Source: Anoplopoma fimbria
Lineage: Eukaryota > Chordata > Actinopteri > Perciformes > Anoplopomatidae
NCBI RefSeq assembly: GCF_027596085.1
Contig: NC_072460.1
Coordinates: 13,460,326-13,524,325 of the forward strand
DNA length: 64,000 nt
Direction of reading: 5' to 3'
Of the stretch, positions 13,751-46,746 are shown in pieces. Within the stretch, counting starts at the first letter, position 1, and the number at the start of each line of letters is the position of its first letter. Below the pieces are notes generated by a model that did no database searches, was not told where the DNA came from, and saw only the letters and a list, made by a program, of their open reading frames with translations. Made by a program: the position numbers and the translations under genes.

Positions 13751-14246
13751 CATGAGAATGTATTTCTAAAACAGACTTAAATCTAGATAAAAAAAAAAAC
13801 ATAAGAAAAAAGTATATTACACTGTTCAAGAGGCTGTATATGTTTTTAGTATGTACAAAGTTCAAAATATATTGAATATGCCCAAAAGTTGCTGCAAAAC
13901 AAAAGACTCTGAAATACATAAAATAGACTTTGAACCTTAATTTACAATCTTTTATCAAGACTAACATTTTTTTTTAACCCTGCTGTTTTAGAATATAACT
14001 AAGACCGTTTTTCACACTTGCAAGTATGTGGCAATGTAAAACTTTCTATTTCTGTTAAACCATACTCCGAGGCAATGCTTCAAGAAGCTTTGGGCTTCAA
14101 TCAAACAATTTACAAAAATAGTTGCATTAGGTGAACTGCTCGTATTATGGGTAAAAAAAAAAAAAGACAAAAGTTTTGTGCCCAAATACTAAGACAGACT
14201 TTTTAAGATTAGAAGCCTTTCAAACTTCAGTTTTCATAGTCGTGAG

Positions 14247-14252
14247 TTTATT
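14247..14252 (-). terminator. Candidate senp1 polyadenylation signal
   Basis: TTTATT on the + strand, i.e. AATAAA in the senp1 direction, about 490 nt after the senp1 stop. It is the nearest canonical signal I noticed. The interval 14253-14743 would be senp1 3'UTR. rbms2 and senp1 are convergent here. Confidence 0.45.
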
Positions 14253-14743
14253 TTCCTTTGAACGTACCAAGAGTATCAAACATCAACAGCGACACTGAAA
14301 AGTAGTATTACTGTCGGTATAAAAAAGACGGAGCATAATGCGCTCATCTCCCTGTAAGACAAAAACATGTAAACTTGGTATGTCTGCATCAAACTGAACA
14401 TTGTCTCAGAGTGTGGTTTGTAAGTCAGTACAAGTGTGATTCCAAAAACAGTTCTGGCTAGGCAATACAAAACACGCAGTATGTCAGCTGCTAAACTGAT
14501 GCCCCATGGGTGCACCAAAAAGGAGGACTGGGAGGCAGTGCTTGGTGCTCCAGCAGCATCACATCAGCTGAGAGCTTGATCGGCAGCAGAGGATGCAGAG
14601 TAGCAGAGCTGGTTCCTGATCTGAAGAGCTGGTGTTCAAGTCTTTTCCCTAAACAAGACTACTGTAAGTAGATCCTGCTGTTGAGCGTAGTTCAGCCATT
14701 GTTACGGCTTGTATTTCCAGCATAGCGAGCCGACTACACGAAT

Positions 14744-20988
<6,245 letters not shown>

Positions 20989-21560
20989 GGCTCAAAAGTT
21001 TCAGAGATAACGCCGCTGGTGTGAAGATAAATCGCGTTAGCTCCTTCAAGTCTACCTGACAGTACAGTCAAACCTAACGAAGCCAAAGCGCTTCATCCGG
21101 TGAAGGTAGGTTCAAACACTAACACTCCTCAACATTATCATTTCACGAATCCCCAGGAAACGAGCTAACCGTTAGCCAATCAGTTGGGAATTAGCTAGTT
21201 TCCTAGCTAGCACACTATGCTAACCGCCTCGCTAGCTAACGTTGCTACGGCGCGGCTAATCTATGGAAGTGTGTTTAGATTCCAGCAGGAAGGCGACAAG
21301 CCGCAACCAACGCGTTCGGGGAAACGGTTATCATTTTGGGTCCCAGCCTAACTCATTTCTATATCCCTAACGTGACTTTAAAAACCATATAAACTCGTTG
21401 TAGAATATTATCTCCCGCTTCTTCCTCATTCAAAACCACAACATGGCTGAACAGGACGCTCTACCATCGCCCATTCTGATTGGTTGACTGGATGCCGTAA
21501 ATCCGAGTGTCGCCGTCTTCTACTGGTTGCTTGGAAACCAGAGTAGACCATTTAATATCA
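20989..21560 (-). promoter_or_regulatory. Probable senp1 promoter and 5'UTR region
   Basis: Region directly upstream of the senp1 ATG. It is relatively GC-rich with CpGs, two CCAAT-type motifs (GCCAATCAG near 21174; ATTGG near 21478), and several GCTAGC/GCTAAC repeats between 21165 and 21260. No TATA box is evident. An X-box-like sequence GTTGCTTGGAAAC lies at 21526-21538. The function is inferred from position and composition. Confidence 0.5.
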
Positions 21561-21799
21561 CGTCACACATGCCGGCGTTGACTTTTGAACACATGTAATT
21601 GCGTGTAGAGGAATAGTCAATCTCGTCTCATCTGATTATTATTTTTTGAAATATTAATTTCAATGAAGCAATTATACCAAACACATACAGCCACAAAGTG
21701 TGTTCTCAGATGGCTTAAGCATTCATAAGGAGGCCTTTTCAAGGTTTTGAGTATTTATTTCCCGCTGTAACTAATTGAATTGCCAGACAACATACATGT

Positions 21800-21905
21800 A
21801 ACTCAGGAAGATACCCTGTTCAGGATTAAGACCGGCTACTCCCTGCCCAAGCAGCACTAATAAAGCATTATCTTATCTTATCTTATCTTATCTTATCTTA
21901 CTACA
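21800..21905 (+). repeat. Retroelement 3'-end-like fragment with (CTTAT)n tail
   Basis: A short unique stretch ends in CACTAATAAAGCATTATC and runs into five or more CTTAT units. An AATAAA followed by a simple-repeat tail is typical of the 3' end of a fish non-LTR retroelement. No coding portion remains; the family is not assigned. Confidence 0.45.
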
Positions 21906-23437
21906 TCACCTTTACCCATAGCCATGGTCCTTAGCAGGTGATTACAGGAGAATATTCATAATATTTAGGGAGAAACCCAAGACACCTTCATAACACAATG
22001 TTTGAGTTGAAATTTTAAAAGTGAAGTTAAACTCCATTTTGTCCTATGAAAAGTGGCATAATATTTTTTTTCTTAACACATTAAAAGTACTGCTACTAAA
22101 ACAATGTAGAAAGTGTTAGGGCATATTGTTATTTAATAAATCAGAGACACTCAGTGAGTCTAATCAGACACATTCACCCTTTAATAAATTAATACAGTTA
22201 CACCAATTTGTCAGTTAAATGCAGGGTTCTCTAAAAACAATATACTGCATCAATATCATCACACAAAGGTAGTCCAAGGCCACTTTAGACAACTTATGAA
22301 TTCATAACAAGCTTCAAACTCACCATTTTATATCACAGACTTTCTGAAATATATCATTCTGTCATAAAAAAATAAACTTCAAATGTCATGCTTTCAAGCC
22401 CTTCCACAAAAGTAGGCCTTATCAAAAGTTACAGTAAATTCATGAATGTATGGCACTGTCATCTTTATATTTGATTATCATGTGAAACCACTTCAGAACA
22501 AATAAGTTTAAGTTTAAATAATATCAAGACTGAAAACTATAATGCGAACAATCAATCTTTGCCCAAACTAAATGTCTTTCATGAAAAAAAAAAATGGTTC
22601 TCACATTGTTCATTCACATCATTTCAGGTTTCAAACACACATATTTAGAAAACAACACTGGGAGTGCATTGAATGACAGCCTCCGAGTTAAATGGAGTAA
22701 AACCAACACATAGACAATATAGCAAATCAAGGTAGAGATGAGTAACAATATCCCAAATTCAATGAATAATATTTCTAAATTGTCATTCAAAAGCTAAAAA
22801 AAACAACATGTCACCTATCCCCCCAAAACAGCATGGGGTTTCTTTTAATTCACAGTATTGAGACAACATTGGATATGCTTGAAAACACATTTTTTTTTTT
22901 TTTTTTTATAATCACATTTGTGCTTTCAGTCATTAAATCACCATCTACAAAAAATAGCCCAATGATGTGATGACTACAATTCGCATAGTTAGAGCTTTTT
23001 TAGAGTCATGCATAATGTATTATAGATCACATACCTCTCAAAGAGCATTGAAATCTATTTTTTGCAGGACATGTGTGATATCTAGGCAGGAATGGACATA
23101 AAGACACCCAATCAACTTCAGATGAACTCTCACAGTTTGTTTTATCTACGTTAAATGGAGTAAGATCACCGATTGATTCTTGCTGGTAAAGCTAGTAAGC
23201 TAACCTTATAATGAGGTGTGGGTTCACAACATGCTAGAGAGGAGGGAAAGGTAGTAGACATTTTGGGTGTGAACACTGACATTCATCTATGTACATGTAT
23301 AGCCGGACAAGAGATTCACAAAGAATCTGTGGCCTCATCAGTATCAGGCAAAAAATAAAGCTGTTAAAATTGGAAGCATTGTCATTAAAATCATGTCTGC
23401 CTAGATTCCCATCCTTTACAGGTAAGAAAGGTGGGCT
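21906..23437 (-). other. faim2 3'UTR and intergenic sequence
   Basis: AT-rich sequence after the faim2 stop. A candidate polyadenylation signal (ATTAAA on the - strand) lies at 22180-22185, which would give a 3'UTR of about 1.25 kb. A T-rich run lies near 22890. No other gene is seen. Confidence 0.45.
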
Positions 23438-27435
<3,998 letters not shown>

Positions 27436-28273
27436 GATGGTTGTCTGTCTTGTTCTGTAAGCCAGCCAGTCAATGGGTCTCTGTTGTCTCCTTTCTTAAT
27501 GTGGTTCTTGCAGAGTTTAGCTGAAGGACTGAAAGCTGTGAGGAAGGACGTCAGATTGATAGTACTCTTCTTGCCTGCTCAGACTGGACAGCATCTGACG
27601 ATTTTGTGATGTAATCCCAAAACAACGCAGTTAAGACTCGTGCAGATACCCCTCCCTCACCCACGGAGGATGTTCTAGCAGCATCCAGGTGATGCTGTGC
27701 CATAGAGAAAAGCTGGGACTGTACCACAGCTGCAGGCAAAATGGGGAGGATGGATCCCCGCATAGGCCGTTATGAGTCGAAAAGTCCAGAGAAATCCGGA
27801 AATATGGTCTGCAGCAAAACCTAAGATACAATGATATAAACGTTTCTCAAAAAATGTATTTGGTGAACGTAAATAGGACTCTTTCATTTCATTACTTAAA
27901 ACACAAGTGGCTTTTTTTCACTACACTTGAACTATTTACAGCTTTAACCTACAAATAATTGTTAATTATTATATCTTCCTATTTTTCTATAAAATGATTG
28001 GTGCGGAACAATACCTTAATGCTCAAAGTTTTTGTTCATTTTGATTCAAATAAAAATGTAGCTTCGATCTGCTTGAGCGACAATTACTGGGAACACATTT
28101 TCTATTTAAAAAAATAGATACATTAAAATATTTGATTTTGCACTATTTTGGATTATTTGGAAACCCAAACTGACACTACTACTGAATACATATTATAAAA
28201 CATCAATATGATGCAAATTGAAATTCCAGTAATACCCAACAAATAAATATGAATTCTGTACAATATATACGCT
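27436..28273 (-). other. faim2 5' flank and intergenic sequence
   Basis: Probable faim2 5'UTR and promoter (27436-27830 has higher GC than its surroundings), followed by AT-rich sequence up to the mfsd5 3' end. No clear core-promoter motif or coding sequence was recognised. Confidence 0.4.
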
Positions 28274-28998
28274 TTTATTTAAAAGTGTAAAGATCATAGA
28301 TAATGTGAGAAAATATCCCAAAGATGATGCAGAGGAAGCATTCACAGTAAAACCAACAAACTGTAGATTTGTCTTTTCAAAGAAATAAACAGACGCAATA
28401 AAAGAAAACAAACAGAAGTATTGCAAGAGCTGGTGTTCACATACTGGTCTACATGCTAGATGTGACCTTATTTTCTTTATATTTGTTGAGCTCTCTGTAA
28501 ACTATTTTTATGTTTGATTTTAAACATACGATGATACGACTTTATTACTGATCTTCATGGCAACACTGACAAGTGAAATTAATAATATTGTGACAAAAAA
28601 CTCCCCCCCCCACAATGTAGACAATGAGGCAATACTGTGTTATCTGGAATGGTTTGATACAGGAGTTTTGGACATTCCAGCCGTTTACTTGACAAATGAA
28701 GGTTGATATGGTTAAGTTCCCAAAGCAGCCCAACGCAGACAGGATTAGTAAAGTCTCTCCTTAAAAATACAGCATCAACAAATAAGCAACTAGGTAACAT
28801 ATAAAAATAAAATAAACTTAATCTAAATTTTTATCGAACAAAACCCCCGATTTGGACTTTGATTTACTTCAATTATGTATTTGGCAAACTATAGACTTAT
28901 GATCATTGGAACATGTCAAGTCTCTACTTTTAGCCACACAAAACAGGCACGTTACATTCGAAATCAGTCAAGCATAAATGAATATGTGGTCCATCTCC
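28274..28998 (-). other. mfsd5 3'UTR with two candidate poly(A) signals
   Basis: TTTATT (AATAAA on the - strand) occurs at 28541-28546 and 28274-28279, about 450 and 720 nt past the mfsd5 stop. The intervening sequence has no other gene. Confidence 0.45.
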
Positions 28999-30447
28999 TC
29001 AGTCCATCTCCCCCTCCCCTCTAGTTCCCTCCAGTCTCAGGTCTGTGTCATTTCTGCCCAGAGTAAACAGACTGACCACAGCCATCAAAGCCGCCAGCAT
29101 CATAACTGCACAGCCTCCAAACATGTGTCTGGTGCCGCTCCCCTCCTCCCCGCCACCTGTTCCTGATATCTCCCCATGAAGCGCCAGCAGCCCTAAGCAG
29201 GCCAGCAGGTGCAGAGGCAGTCTGAACCAGGCCAGTACACCAGCCCGCTTCTCCTCTGGGATCACCCTGCCCTGGAGAAAGCTGACAGCAGGGAAATAGA
29301 GCCCACAGGCCAGCTCCAGCAGCAGGAAGGCCAGGAAGGATTCATGAGGTCTAGGCTGGCCTGGGGCAGTGGAGAAGGTCAGCATGAAGAAGGAGAAGAA
29401 GGCCATCAGCACAGCCAGGCAGAGAACATGGCCCGGCTGTAGACAATAGCGCGTGGAGGTGGCTAGGCGGTACAGCAATGAGCCGGCCATGCTGGCAGCC
29501 ATCAAGCATGAGAACACTATTCCCAAAGGAGGGCCATGAGGGTCCAGTACCGGGGTCCACAGGAAAACAAAAATGTAAAGGACACTCTCAAACAGAGCCT
29601 GCACTCCACCTAAGAGCATGACTCTCCTGTCTGACAGCAGGCAGCGCAACCCATCATGGCAGCTGCGTGAGAAACGGGCCCTCGCAGACAAACGGGTCAC
29701 ACCCCCATTTGGAGTGCTGAGGGGCAGTTTTTGTTCGACCCCTCCAGGACCGTTTTCAGCCTCTTCCTTGCCCCAGTCCGTTAGCACCACCCAGCCACAG
29801 CCCGCCAAGCAGGGCACAGCAAGGAGAAAAGGGGCCACTGGCCCCAGGTGGAGCCACTCAGCCAGCAGGTTAGCCACCAGCCCTGCTCCCACAGCAAGCC
29901 CATGATTCCAGGTGGCAGCTTTGGTGAAGGTGCTTGGGATCCACTCTTTGGGAAAATCGTGGATGTCAACATGCCGGTGCACGTACCAGGATTCAAATGT
30001 GGTGGTGAGCAGGGATGTGGACAGACCGCCCAGGATCCGACCCAGAATCAAAACAAAGTAGTCTGTGGACAGCTTGGTGAGACAACAAGCAGAGTAGGAC
30101 ACGCAGAAGAGAAGACATGTCTGTCTGCGACCCAAGACTTGAGGGAGCCAGCCTGAAAAGGGAGCAAACAGAACACAGGAGGCCAGGCCACACACATACA
30201 AGATGGCTATTTGGGATTCCAGGAAGCTGTAGTGTCGGTAGAGTTTGTAGAGGTAAGGACCCTGGAGCCAGTCTGCCCACAAAGCCAACAGGTACGCCCG
30301 AAGGAATACACTCTGGAAGCGACGGAAAACCGGGTTGGCCACAGCAGTAGGAGTCGCCTGAGGGGGGGTGAGGCGGCGTGCTGTGAGCTCCAGGCCAACA
30401 CACAGGGCAAGCAGGAAGATGATGGCAAGATATGCTGTCACCAACAT
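28999..30447 (-). CDS. mfsd5: Major facilitator superfamily domain-containing protein 5 (mfsd5), molybdate-anion-transporter type
   Basis: Membrane transporter of the MFS fold; the family is named for molybdate-anion uptake. The CDS is uninterrupted, 482 aa. MLVTAYLA matches the start of human MFSD5, so I chose 30447 rather than an ATG 54 nt upstream (30501) in the same frame. Conserved blocks in order: ADWLQGPYLYKLY, ESQIAILYVCGLAS, CCLTKLS-DYFVL, GRILGGLSTSLL, ESWYVH, FPKEWIP, GLRCLLSDRRV, LFESVLYIFVFLWTPVLDP, FMLTFSTAPGQ, ELACGLYFPAVSFL and FRLPLHLLACLGLL. About twelve hydrophobic segments are visible. It is some 30 residues longer than the 450-aa human protein, mainly in the central cytoplasmic loop, which is Gly/Asn/Glu-rich. 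The acidic C-terminal tail is weakly conserved. Human MFSD5 lies next to RARG; here nr1d4 sits between them. Confidence 0.95.
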   Translation of the reverse strand: MLVTAYLAIIFLLALCVGLELTARRLTPPQATPTAVANPVFRRFQSVFLRAYLLALWADWLQGPYLYKLYRHYSFLESQIAILYVCGLASCVLFAPFSGWLPQVLGRRQTCLLFCVSYSACCLTKLSTDYFVLILGRILGGLSTSLLTTTFESWYVHRHVDIHDFPKEWIPSTFTKAATWNHGLAVGAGLVANLLAEWLHLGPVAPFLLAVPCLAGCGWVVLTDWGKEEAENGPGGVEQKLPLSTPNGGVTRLSARARFSRSCHDGLRCLLSDRRVMLLGGVQALFESVLYIFVFLWTPVLDPHGPPLGIVFSCLMAASMAGSLLYRLATSTRYCLQPGHVLCLAVLMAFFSFFMLTFSTAPGQPRPHESFLAFLLLELACGLYFPAVSFLQGRVIPEEKRAGVLAWFRLPLHLLACLGLLALHGEISGTGGGEEGSGTRHMFGGCAVMMLAALMAVVSLFTLGRNDTDLRLEGTRGEGEMD

Positions 30448-30525
30448 GGTGTGATAGACGGCACCCGTGAGCTCAAAGCTGAGGTCCTGGTGCGTTTTCA
30501 AATCTCTTCCCTCTATGTCTCAGCA

Positions 30526-30960
30526 CCTGTGGAGATACAAGGTGAAGAAGAAGTGCAGAGAGCAGAGCGTTAACGCCTCCACGGAGAGAGGTAGCTAGTA
30601 ATCAGCCTCGTTAACCCGTAGATAACTTGGTTAATACGCTTTTACTTTGAGGAATCTCACAAGTTAGTTGACTAACGCCGCTCAACAAAGTGAAGTTGAC
30701 CACGTCAGTCACCAGTTACCTTCATCAATGGCGGATAAGTCTGGCATGTGACAATTCCGTTTTGTTTACTTAAAACACGTATAAAGCTAACACTAGCCTA
30801 CAAGCTAACCCGCTGCAAACGTTATGGTAAGATAGTAAGCTGTGACGTGCGTCACTATCCTACCACGTGGTTTCCACTTCTGTAAAATGATATCTTACCG
30901 CGCCATTTGACGGCAGTCCCATGTTATTTACACGACGTACAAAACATAACATAATTTAAG
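30526..30960 (-). promoter_or_regulatory. mfsd5 5' non-coding exon and promoter (inferred)
   Basis: A good acceptor (TCTCCACAG) ends just above 30526, so the CDS exon begins at 30526. A fitting donor AAG|GTAACT sits at 30720, which suggests a small 5'UTR exon whose 3' end is 30720. Upstream of it are the inverted repeat GTGACGTGCGTCAC at 30842-30855 (CRE-like half sites) and the palindrome ACCACGTGGT at 30862-30871 (E-box). The exon and promoter are inferred, not proven. Confidence 0.4.
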
Positions 30961-31548
30961 TGATGGTGTGTATGATAGGCTATGGTAGCAAACAGACTGT
31001 CCACATCCGGGATCCGGGATCCATTCATTCATTCACCACAAGGTGGCGTCACTGCTTCGCTTTCTGATCTCCAGGGGCGAGAGAAAGTAGTTCCATGTGT
31101 CAAAACATTCCAGTCCACTCTTAAGGTTTTGTTTGATTAATTCAAATAGCATAGTCCGTTATTTGAAGTAGCCTAAGTGGTTCCTGAAAACTTTTTTTAA
31201 TCGACACACATACTCTACTGTAATGTGCACAACATGCTATAGTGATAATGAACTATGTTGCGGTGCTCTGTCTGACCTAGATTTTTAGCTTTGAAGGAAA
31301 TAACATCTCTCACAGCAAACACACCCTGATAATGAAAATGTGCGTCTGACTTTATTGAGATGTGTTAGTGCACACTTTTAGTTGCAGTAGGATAAATCGT
31401 TTCTTATACAGCCTACTGCATGTCATTATAAGTTGCCACAACGGATGTAAGAGGTTCACAAGATTAAGTATCAGTGGTTTAATCTTAAATCTTAACTATG
31501 TATAATATTTCATAAGGTCCTCATGTGTTTTTTTTCATATGAAATCTT

Positions 31549-31728
31549 AATCTGCAAATTAACTAGTAACTATTGCTGCCAAATACATGTAGTGGAGTAA
31601 AAAGTACAATATTTCCCTCTAAAATGTAGTGAAGAGGTACCAAGTAGCATAACAGCAGCAGGTACCTCAATATTGTACTTAGGTACAATACATGAGTATA
31701 TGTACTTGGTGACTTTCAACTACTGGTC
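31549..31728 (-). mobile_element. Teleost non-autonomous interspersed repeat fragment
   Basis: The segment has the run TAGTGGAGTAAAAAGTACAA, then TACCTCAATATTGTACTTAG and a GTACTTGGTGACTTTCAACT end. This strongly resembles the very common fish repeat whose consensus starts with a CAGTGGTGGAAAGTAACTAA-like end and continues in TACTT/AGTAC-rich sequence. It lies in reverse orientation, downstream of nr1d4 and upstream of mfsd5. It is recognised from memory of the repeat pattern; the family name is not assigned. Confidence 0.65.
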
Positions 31729-42885
<11,157 letters not shown>

Positions 42886-43284
42886 TTCTCTTGAGGATGT
42901 CGTTCTCTTTAAGCAGCCTTCAAGACAGACGTCCGTGAATGTCACTAAACTGGAGCAAAAGTAGTTTGAAGTCGGGCGAGAAAGTCAACAAACAGCTGCA
43001 TAAAGCACCTGCTTCACGGGGGACAAAAATCGGAAGAAGTGATCGAAATGTCTCCAAATGCGCGTAAAAGTTGTCCCTCGGTAAATGGAAGAGCGTCGTC
43101 TCTCCTGGTGCTCAGATGTGATCTGACAGAGGTGAGTTGTACAGGCTGGTCTCCTCAAAGATACCTGGACGCCTTTCTGTGCTCAGGAGTACTGCGCCGC
43201 TGCTCGAGTGCGTGTGATGGTGCACCAGCAGAGATTCAAAAGATTCTCAACGAATTCCAGCAGAGTAGAGTCAGCAGTGTCAGT

Positions 43285-43321
<37 letters not shown>

Positions 43322-43459
43322 ACTGGTACAAACACCCGCTCCACTCACGTTTGCAGGTGAGTATAGGAAATGTGACCGGATGTCCCTTCTCTCAACTTCT
43401 GTTGTGTCTGTGTGGGATTTGGCTCACTCTCTGTTTCTCGCGGTGTCCCTTTTGCTACC

Positions 43460-43490
<31 letters not shown>

Positions 43491-43760
43491 TCACGCCTTT
43501 GTGCGTTTTCATTGGCGGGGATCTGGAGCGGAGGGAGAGTTTGATGCGCTTATTCAACCGTGGCAGGCTCTGTGTTTCAGTAAAAGCCACTCTGCATGTG
43601 CGCTCTGCATGTGCAGGGGAGAGCGCTGCCCTACTGATACACATTTTATGCAAAACACGGAGCGTGTGGCGCGCAGGGATGGAGAGATTGGTGGATGGAG
43701 CACATGGACAATAGGCGTGGCTCACCGTGACTTGCCTGTTCTCTTACATGCAGTGCTGCG
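42886..43760 (-). promoter_or_regulatory. nr1d4 5'UTR and promoter region (inferred)
   Basis: Sequence upstream of the nr1d4 ATG (Kozak context AGAAATGG). It is of mixed GC content with several CpGs near 43100-43260, (CA)n at 43286-43319 and (CT)n near 43459-43490. A 246-codon open frame on the + strand (43039-43779) crosses the CA repeat and is not a credible gene. The transcription start is not identified. Confidence 0.4.
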
Positions 43761-44369
43761 AACGGATGGTCAACACTGAGACATGTCATATAACAAGCAA
43801 GTGTCAAGTTTAAAGCCCAAACTCTAGATGTGCAACTAAAGCAAAGTCAAGAAAAAAAAAAACTTGGGCTAAAATTAGGATTTTAAATTTATATTTGAAT
43901 GAAAATCCATTTGATTATTTTTTTTTGTACTTATTACTATTTTCACGGTATTTAAAAGCAGTCCCAATCTGTGCACTTGAGGGTGACATTTTTATAGTTT
44001 TCCATTGTACACCGATTTTAAATGTTTTTGCGCAACAAAAAGTTCTATAACATTCAGTCAGCAACAAACTCTGCAGCCTGCTGTGCAACTCTGAAGATGT
44101 AGGTCAACTGTGCGCAGCTTGTGCAAAGCGCCCCTTAGTGGCAGTTTATGGTATTACGGTATACGTAAGCGTGATCTATCTATCTGGACTCCATTTATGT
44201 TCCTTAGAAGTCTCAATGCCAGAGTACACTTTAATGGTTGTATTGCAGACAAATCATTTTAGCATTTGGAAATCTAATCTAAACTTAGTCATAAAATGTG
44301 TTTTAAACTCTTAAATTAAAAAAAAATACACATAGTTGCTTGAATGTCTAAGCTCAACAGAAAAATAAT

Positions 44370-44725
44370 AATTATTAATTATATTCCTTTATTGATCCCC
44401 ATGGGGGAAATTCAAGTGTTGCAGCAGCTCAACTACACAGACACAGACAATAAATACACATACTATACTATACAACTACACAGACAATAAATACACATAC
44501 TATACAACTACACAGACAATAAATACACATACTATACAACTACACAGACACAGACAATAAATACACATACTATACAGCTACAGACACAGACAATAAATAC
44601 ACATACTATACAACTACACAGACACAGACAATAAATACACATACTATACAACTACACAGACAATAAATACACATACTATACAGCTACACAGACACAGACA
44701 ATAAATACACATACTATACAACAAA
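44370..44725 (-). repeat. Non-LTR retroelement 3' end plus 8-copy minisatellite
   Basis: On the - strand, GAATTTCCCCCATGGGGATC followed by AATAAAG (about 44388-44412) is the typical 3' end of a fish LINE/SINE. Directly beside it, 44430-44721 holds eight tandem copies of a CTACACAGAC...AATAAATACACATACTATACAA unit. The units come in two lengths, about 38 and 32 bp, differing by one ACAGAC. Confidence 0.75.
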
Positions 44726-45693
44726 ATAAAGATAGAACAGGAATAAGACGACATTTTGAGTTAAGCAGCACTAGTATATTAATGTTTTCTATTATCAGGT
44801 TTTAATTTTTTTTTTTTATTAACCATATGTATTAGATTTTTTAAAACTAACTGTTTTTTTAAATAATTTAAACTTTATAGTTACAAAGCTTTAATCAAAA
44901 TCATTGCTTTGTATTATAACATATTTGATCTCTTTCTATCTAGTAATTAATTGCTTTAATACCTTGTTAACTCTCAAACATTTCTATAATTCCCTTTTTC
45001 GTATACTTAAAGCACTGTAAAGACAGTTTATATTTGATAATCCCAAAAAACTGATTCTGCTCAGATTGGACAGGACCACAGGCAAAAAGCAGCATAAATT
45101 AGTAGACTATATATTTACATACATACTGATTTATTTAGTCACTTTCCTGTAATAATCGTGTGTTTGCTTGAAGGGTTTCCTTCTCATCTCATCCCAATTG
45201 ACAGGACGTGTGCTGCAGTCCTTCTCACCGTCACTAGGGGGAGTCACAGCGCCAGAAATCTCCACGCACTGTATCTCCCATCATCGACGCCCCAGAGCTG
45301 CAGGGACGCAGTGACGGATTGGCAACAAACGAAGGTAAACTGACAAATGATCTGACAAATGATCTCTAAAGCGTGACGCCAACTGACGTGATCAGTACAA
45401 GTTGATTTCCCCTTTAGTTGAGGATTTATCTGAAGACTGGCCATGACTTTGTTTTCCCTCCTTCAACAGAAAACTTCGGCATGCGTGCGCTTGTCATCCA
45501 CTATTTATGTTTCAAACTTGTGAGGGGAGTGTGCTCGCCTATGAAGCCGAGGCACACACTACTCAAGGCCAAGAAGGTAGGATTGTGTATTTTACATAAA
45601 TCATCTCCTGCCATGATTAATTGGATGTGTCTCAGAATAAACGCAGCTCAAACTGCGTCAATCCGGGTATGTTACTTTGACTGTATCGCCTGT

Positions 45694-45744
<51 letters not shown>

Positions 45745-46715
45745 TGTGTGTGGGTGTATGACTCGCGCACTCATCATGAGAACACGTTATGGCAGGGCAC
45801 GAGATAATTACAGGCTGCTGAAACTGTTTGGGGACTGAGCAGAACAGAAGTCGTTGCCAACATACACACCTGCAAAGCACTGCTTTGCCTCAGGCTTTAG
45901 AAGAAAGTCTTCATCACTGTCCGCCTGTCTTTCTGTCTGTACTGTAACCCCCTTCTCCCCCAAACAGCCCCCTTCCTCACGCACCTTGTTGAATTGGTGC
46001 TTTGTGTGGATGGTGCCAGTTAGGTGAGACACTTCCATTTATATCTGGCTGAACTTCCCCAGTTTCTTTTAGATTATCTTCCAGGACGGTTGATTAAACT
46101 TCCCAACTTTTTAAAAAGGAAAGCAAAGTAAGTGAAAAAAGAATGCAGACAATTTCCCAGTTGTAGCATTTGTGGATCAACAAAGGTTGTTTTTTTTCTT
46201 AGACCCTCAACATACTTAACACAAGCAATAAACATCTTTATATACCAACCCCAAATGCAAAAAAAGCAGAAGCAAATGAAAGCTTTTTCATGTTTCCTGC
46301 TCAGTAGTTAGTGCCCAACTTTCTCACAAGGGCAGTTTTATTTGCAGGGAAGGAGGTATGGAAAAGAAGACCTTTCCTTTTGAGCTCACAGATTTGCAGT
46401 AATTACAGAATCACTTCCATATGTGGCTCTCTGGCTGCCTTCTCGCTGCCCCCACCACCCCTCTCTTCCTCAGTGTTCTCTCTCTTTCCCTCTCCCCTCT
46501 TTCATTTGCATTCTCCCCTTTTCCTCTATTTTTTTTCAGCTTTTATTTTTTTGGCATCCCTTCATGCACTCAGAGCATTTTTTTGTAAAACCACAGCTTA
46601 AACAAAGTTTATGATAATCAGAACATCCTGGCATTTTTGGCAAACTGCTGCGCTTTTTTGGTGATTCAATTAGACCACGCTTGCCAAAAAGAAAAAAAAA
46701 GGAGTTTGTGTGCTT

Positions 46716-46746
<31 letters not shown>

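Noticed and set aside
21443..21487. ATGGCTGAACAGGACGC reading as a start codon divergent from senp1
   Set aside because: The frame stops after 14 codons and no splice donor or family match follows; more likely promoter DNA.
30448..30501. mfsd5 start at the upstream in-frame ATG
   Set aside because: The 18 extra residues do not resemble MFSD5 N-termini, whereas MLVTAYLA at 30447 matches the family start and begins the first membrane helix.
43039..43779. 246-aa open frame on the + strand near the nr1d4 promoter
   Set aside because: It crosses a CA repeat (poly-His/Thr) and a CT tract, has no family resemblance, and lies where promoter CpG content lengthens ORFs by chance.
44430..44721. Regularly repeated units resembling a CRISPR array
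   Set aside because: The copies are contiguous with no unique spacers, vary by slippage, adjoin a retroelement end, and sit in a vertebrate genome.
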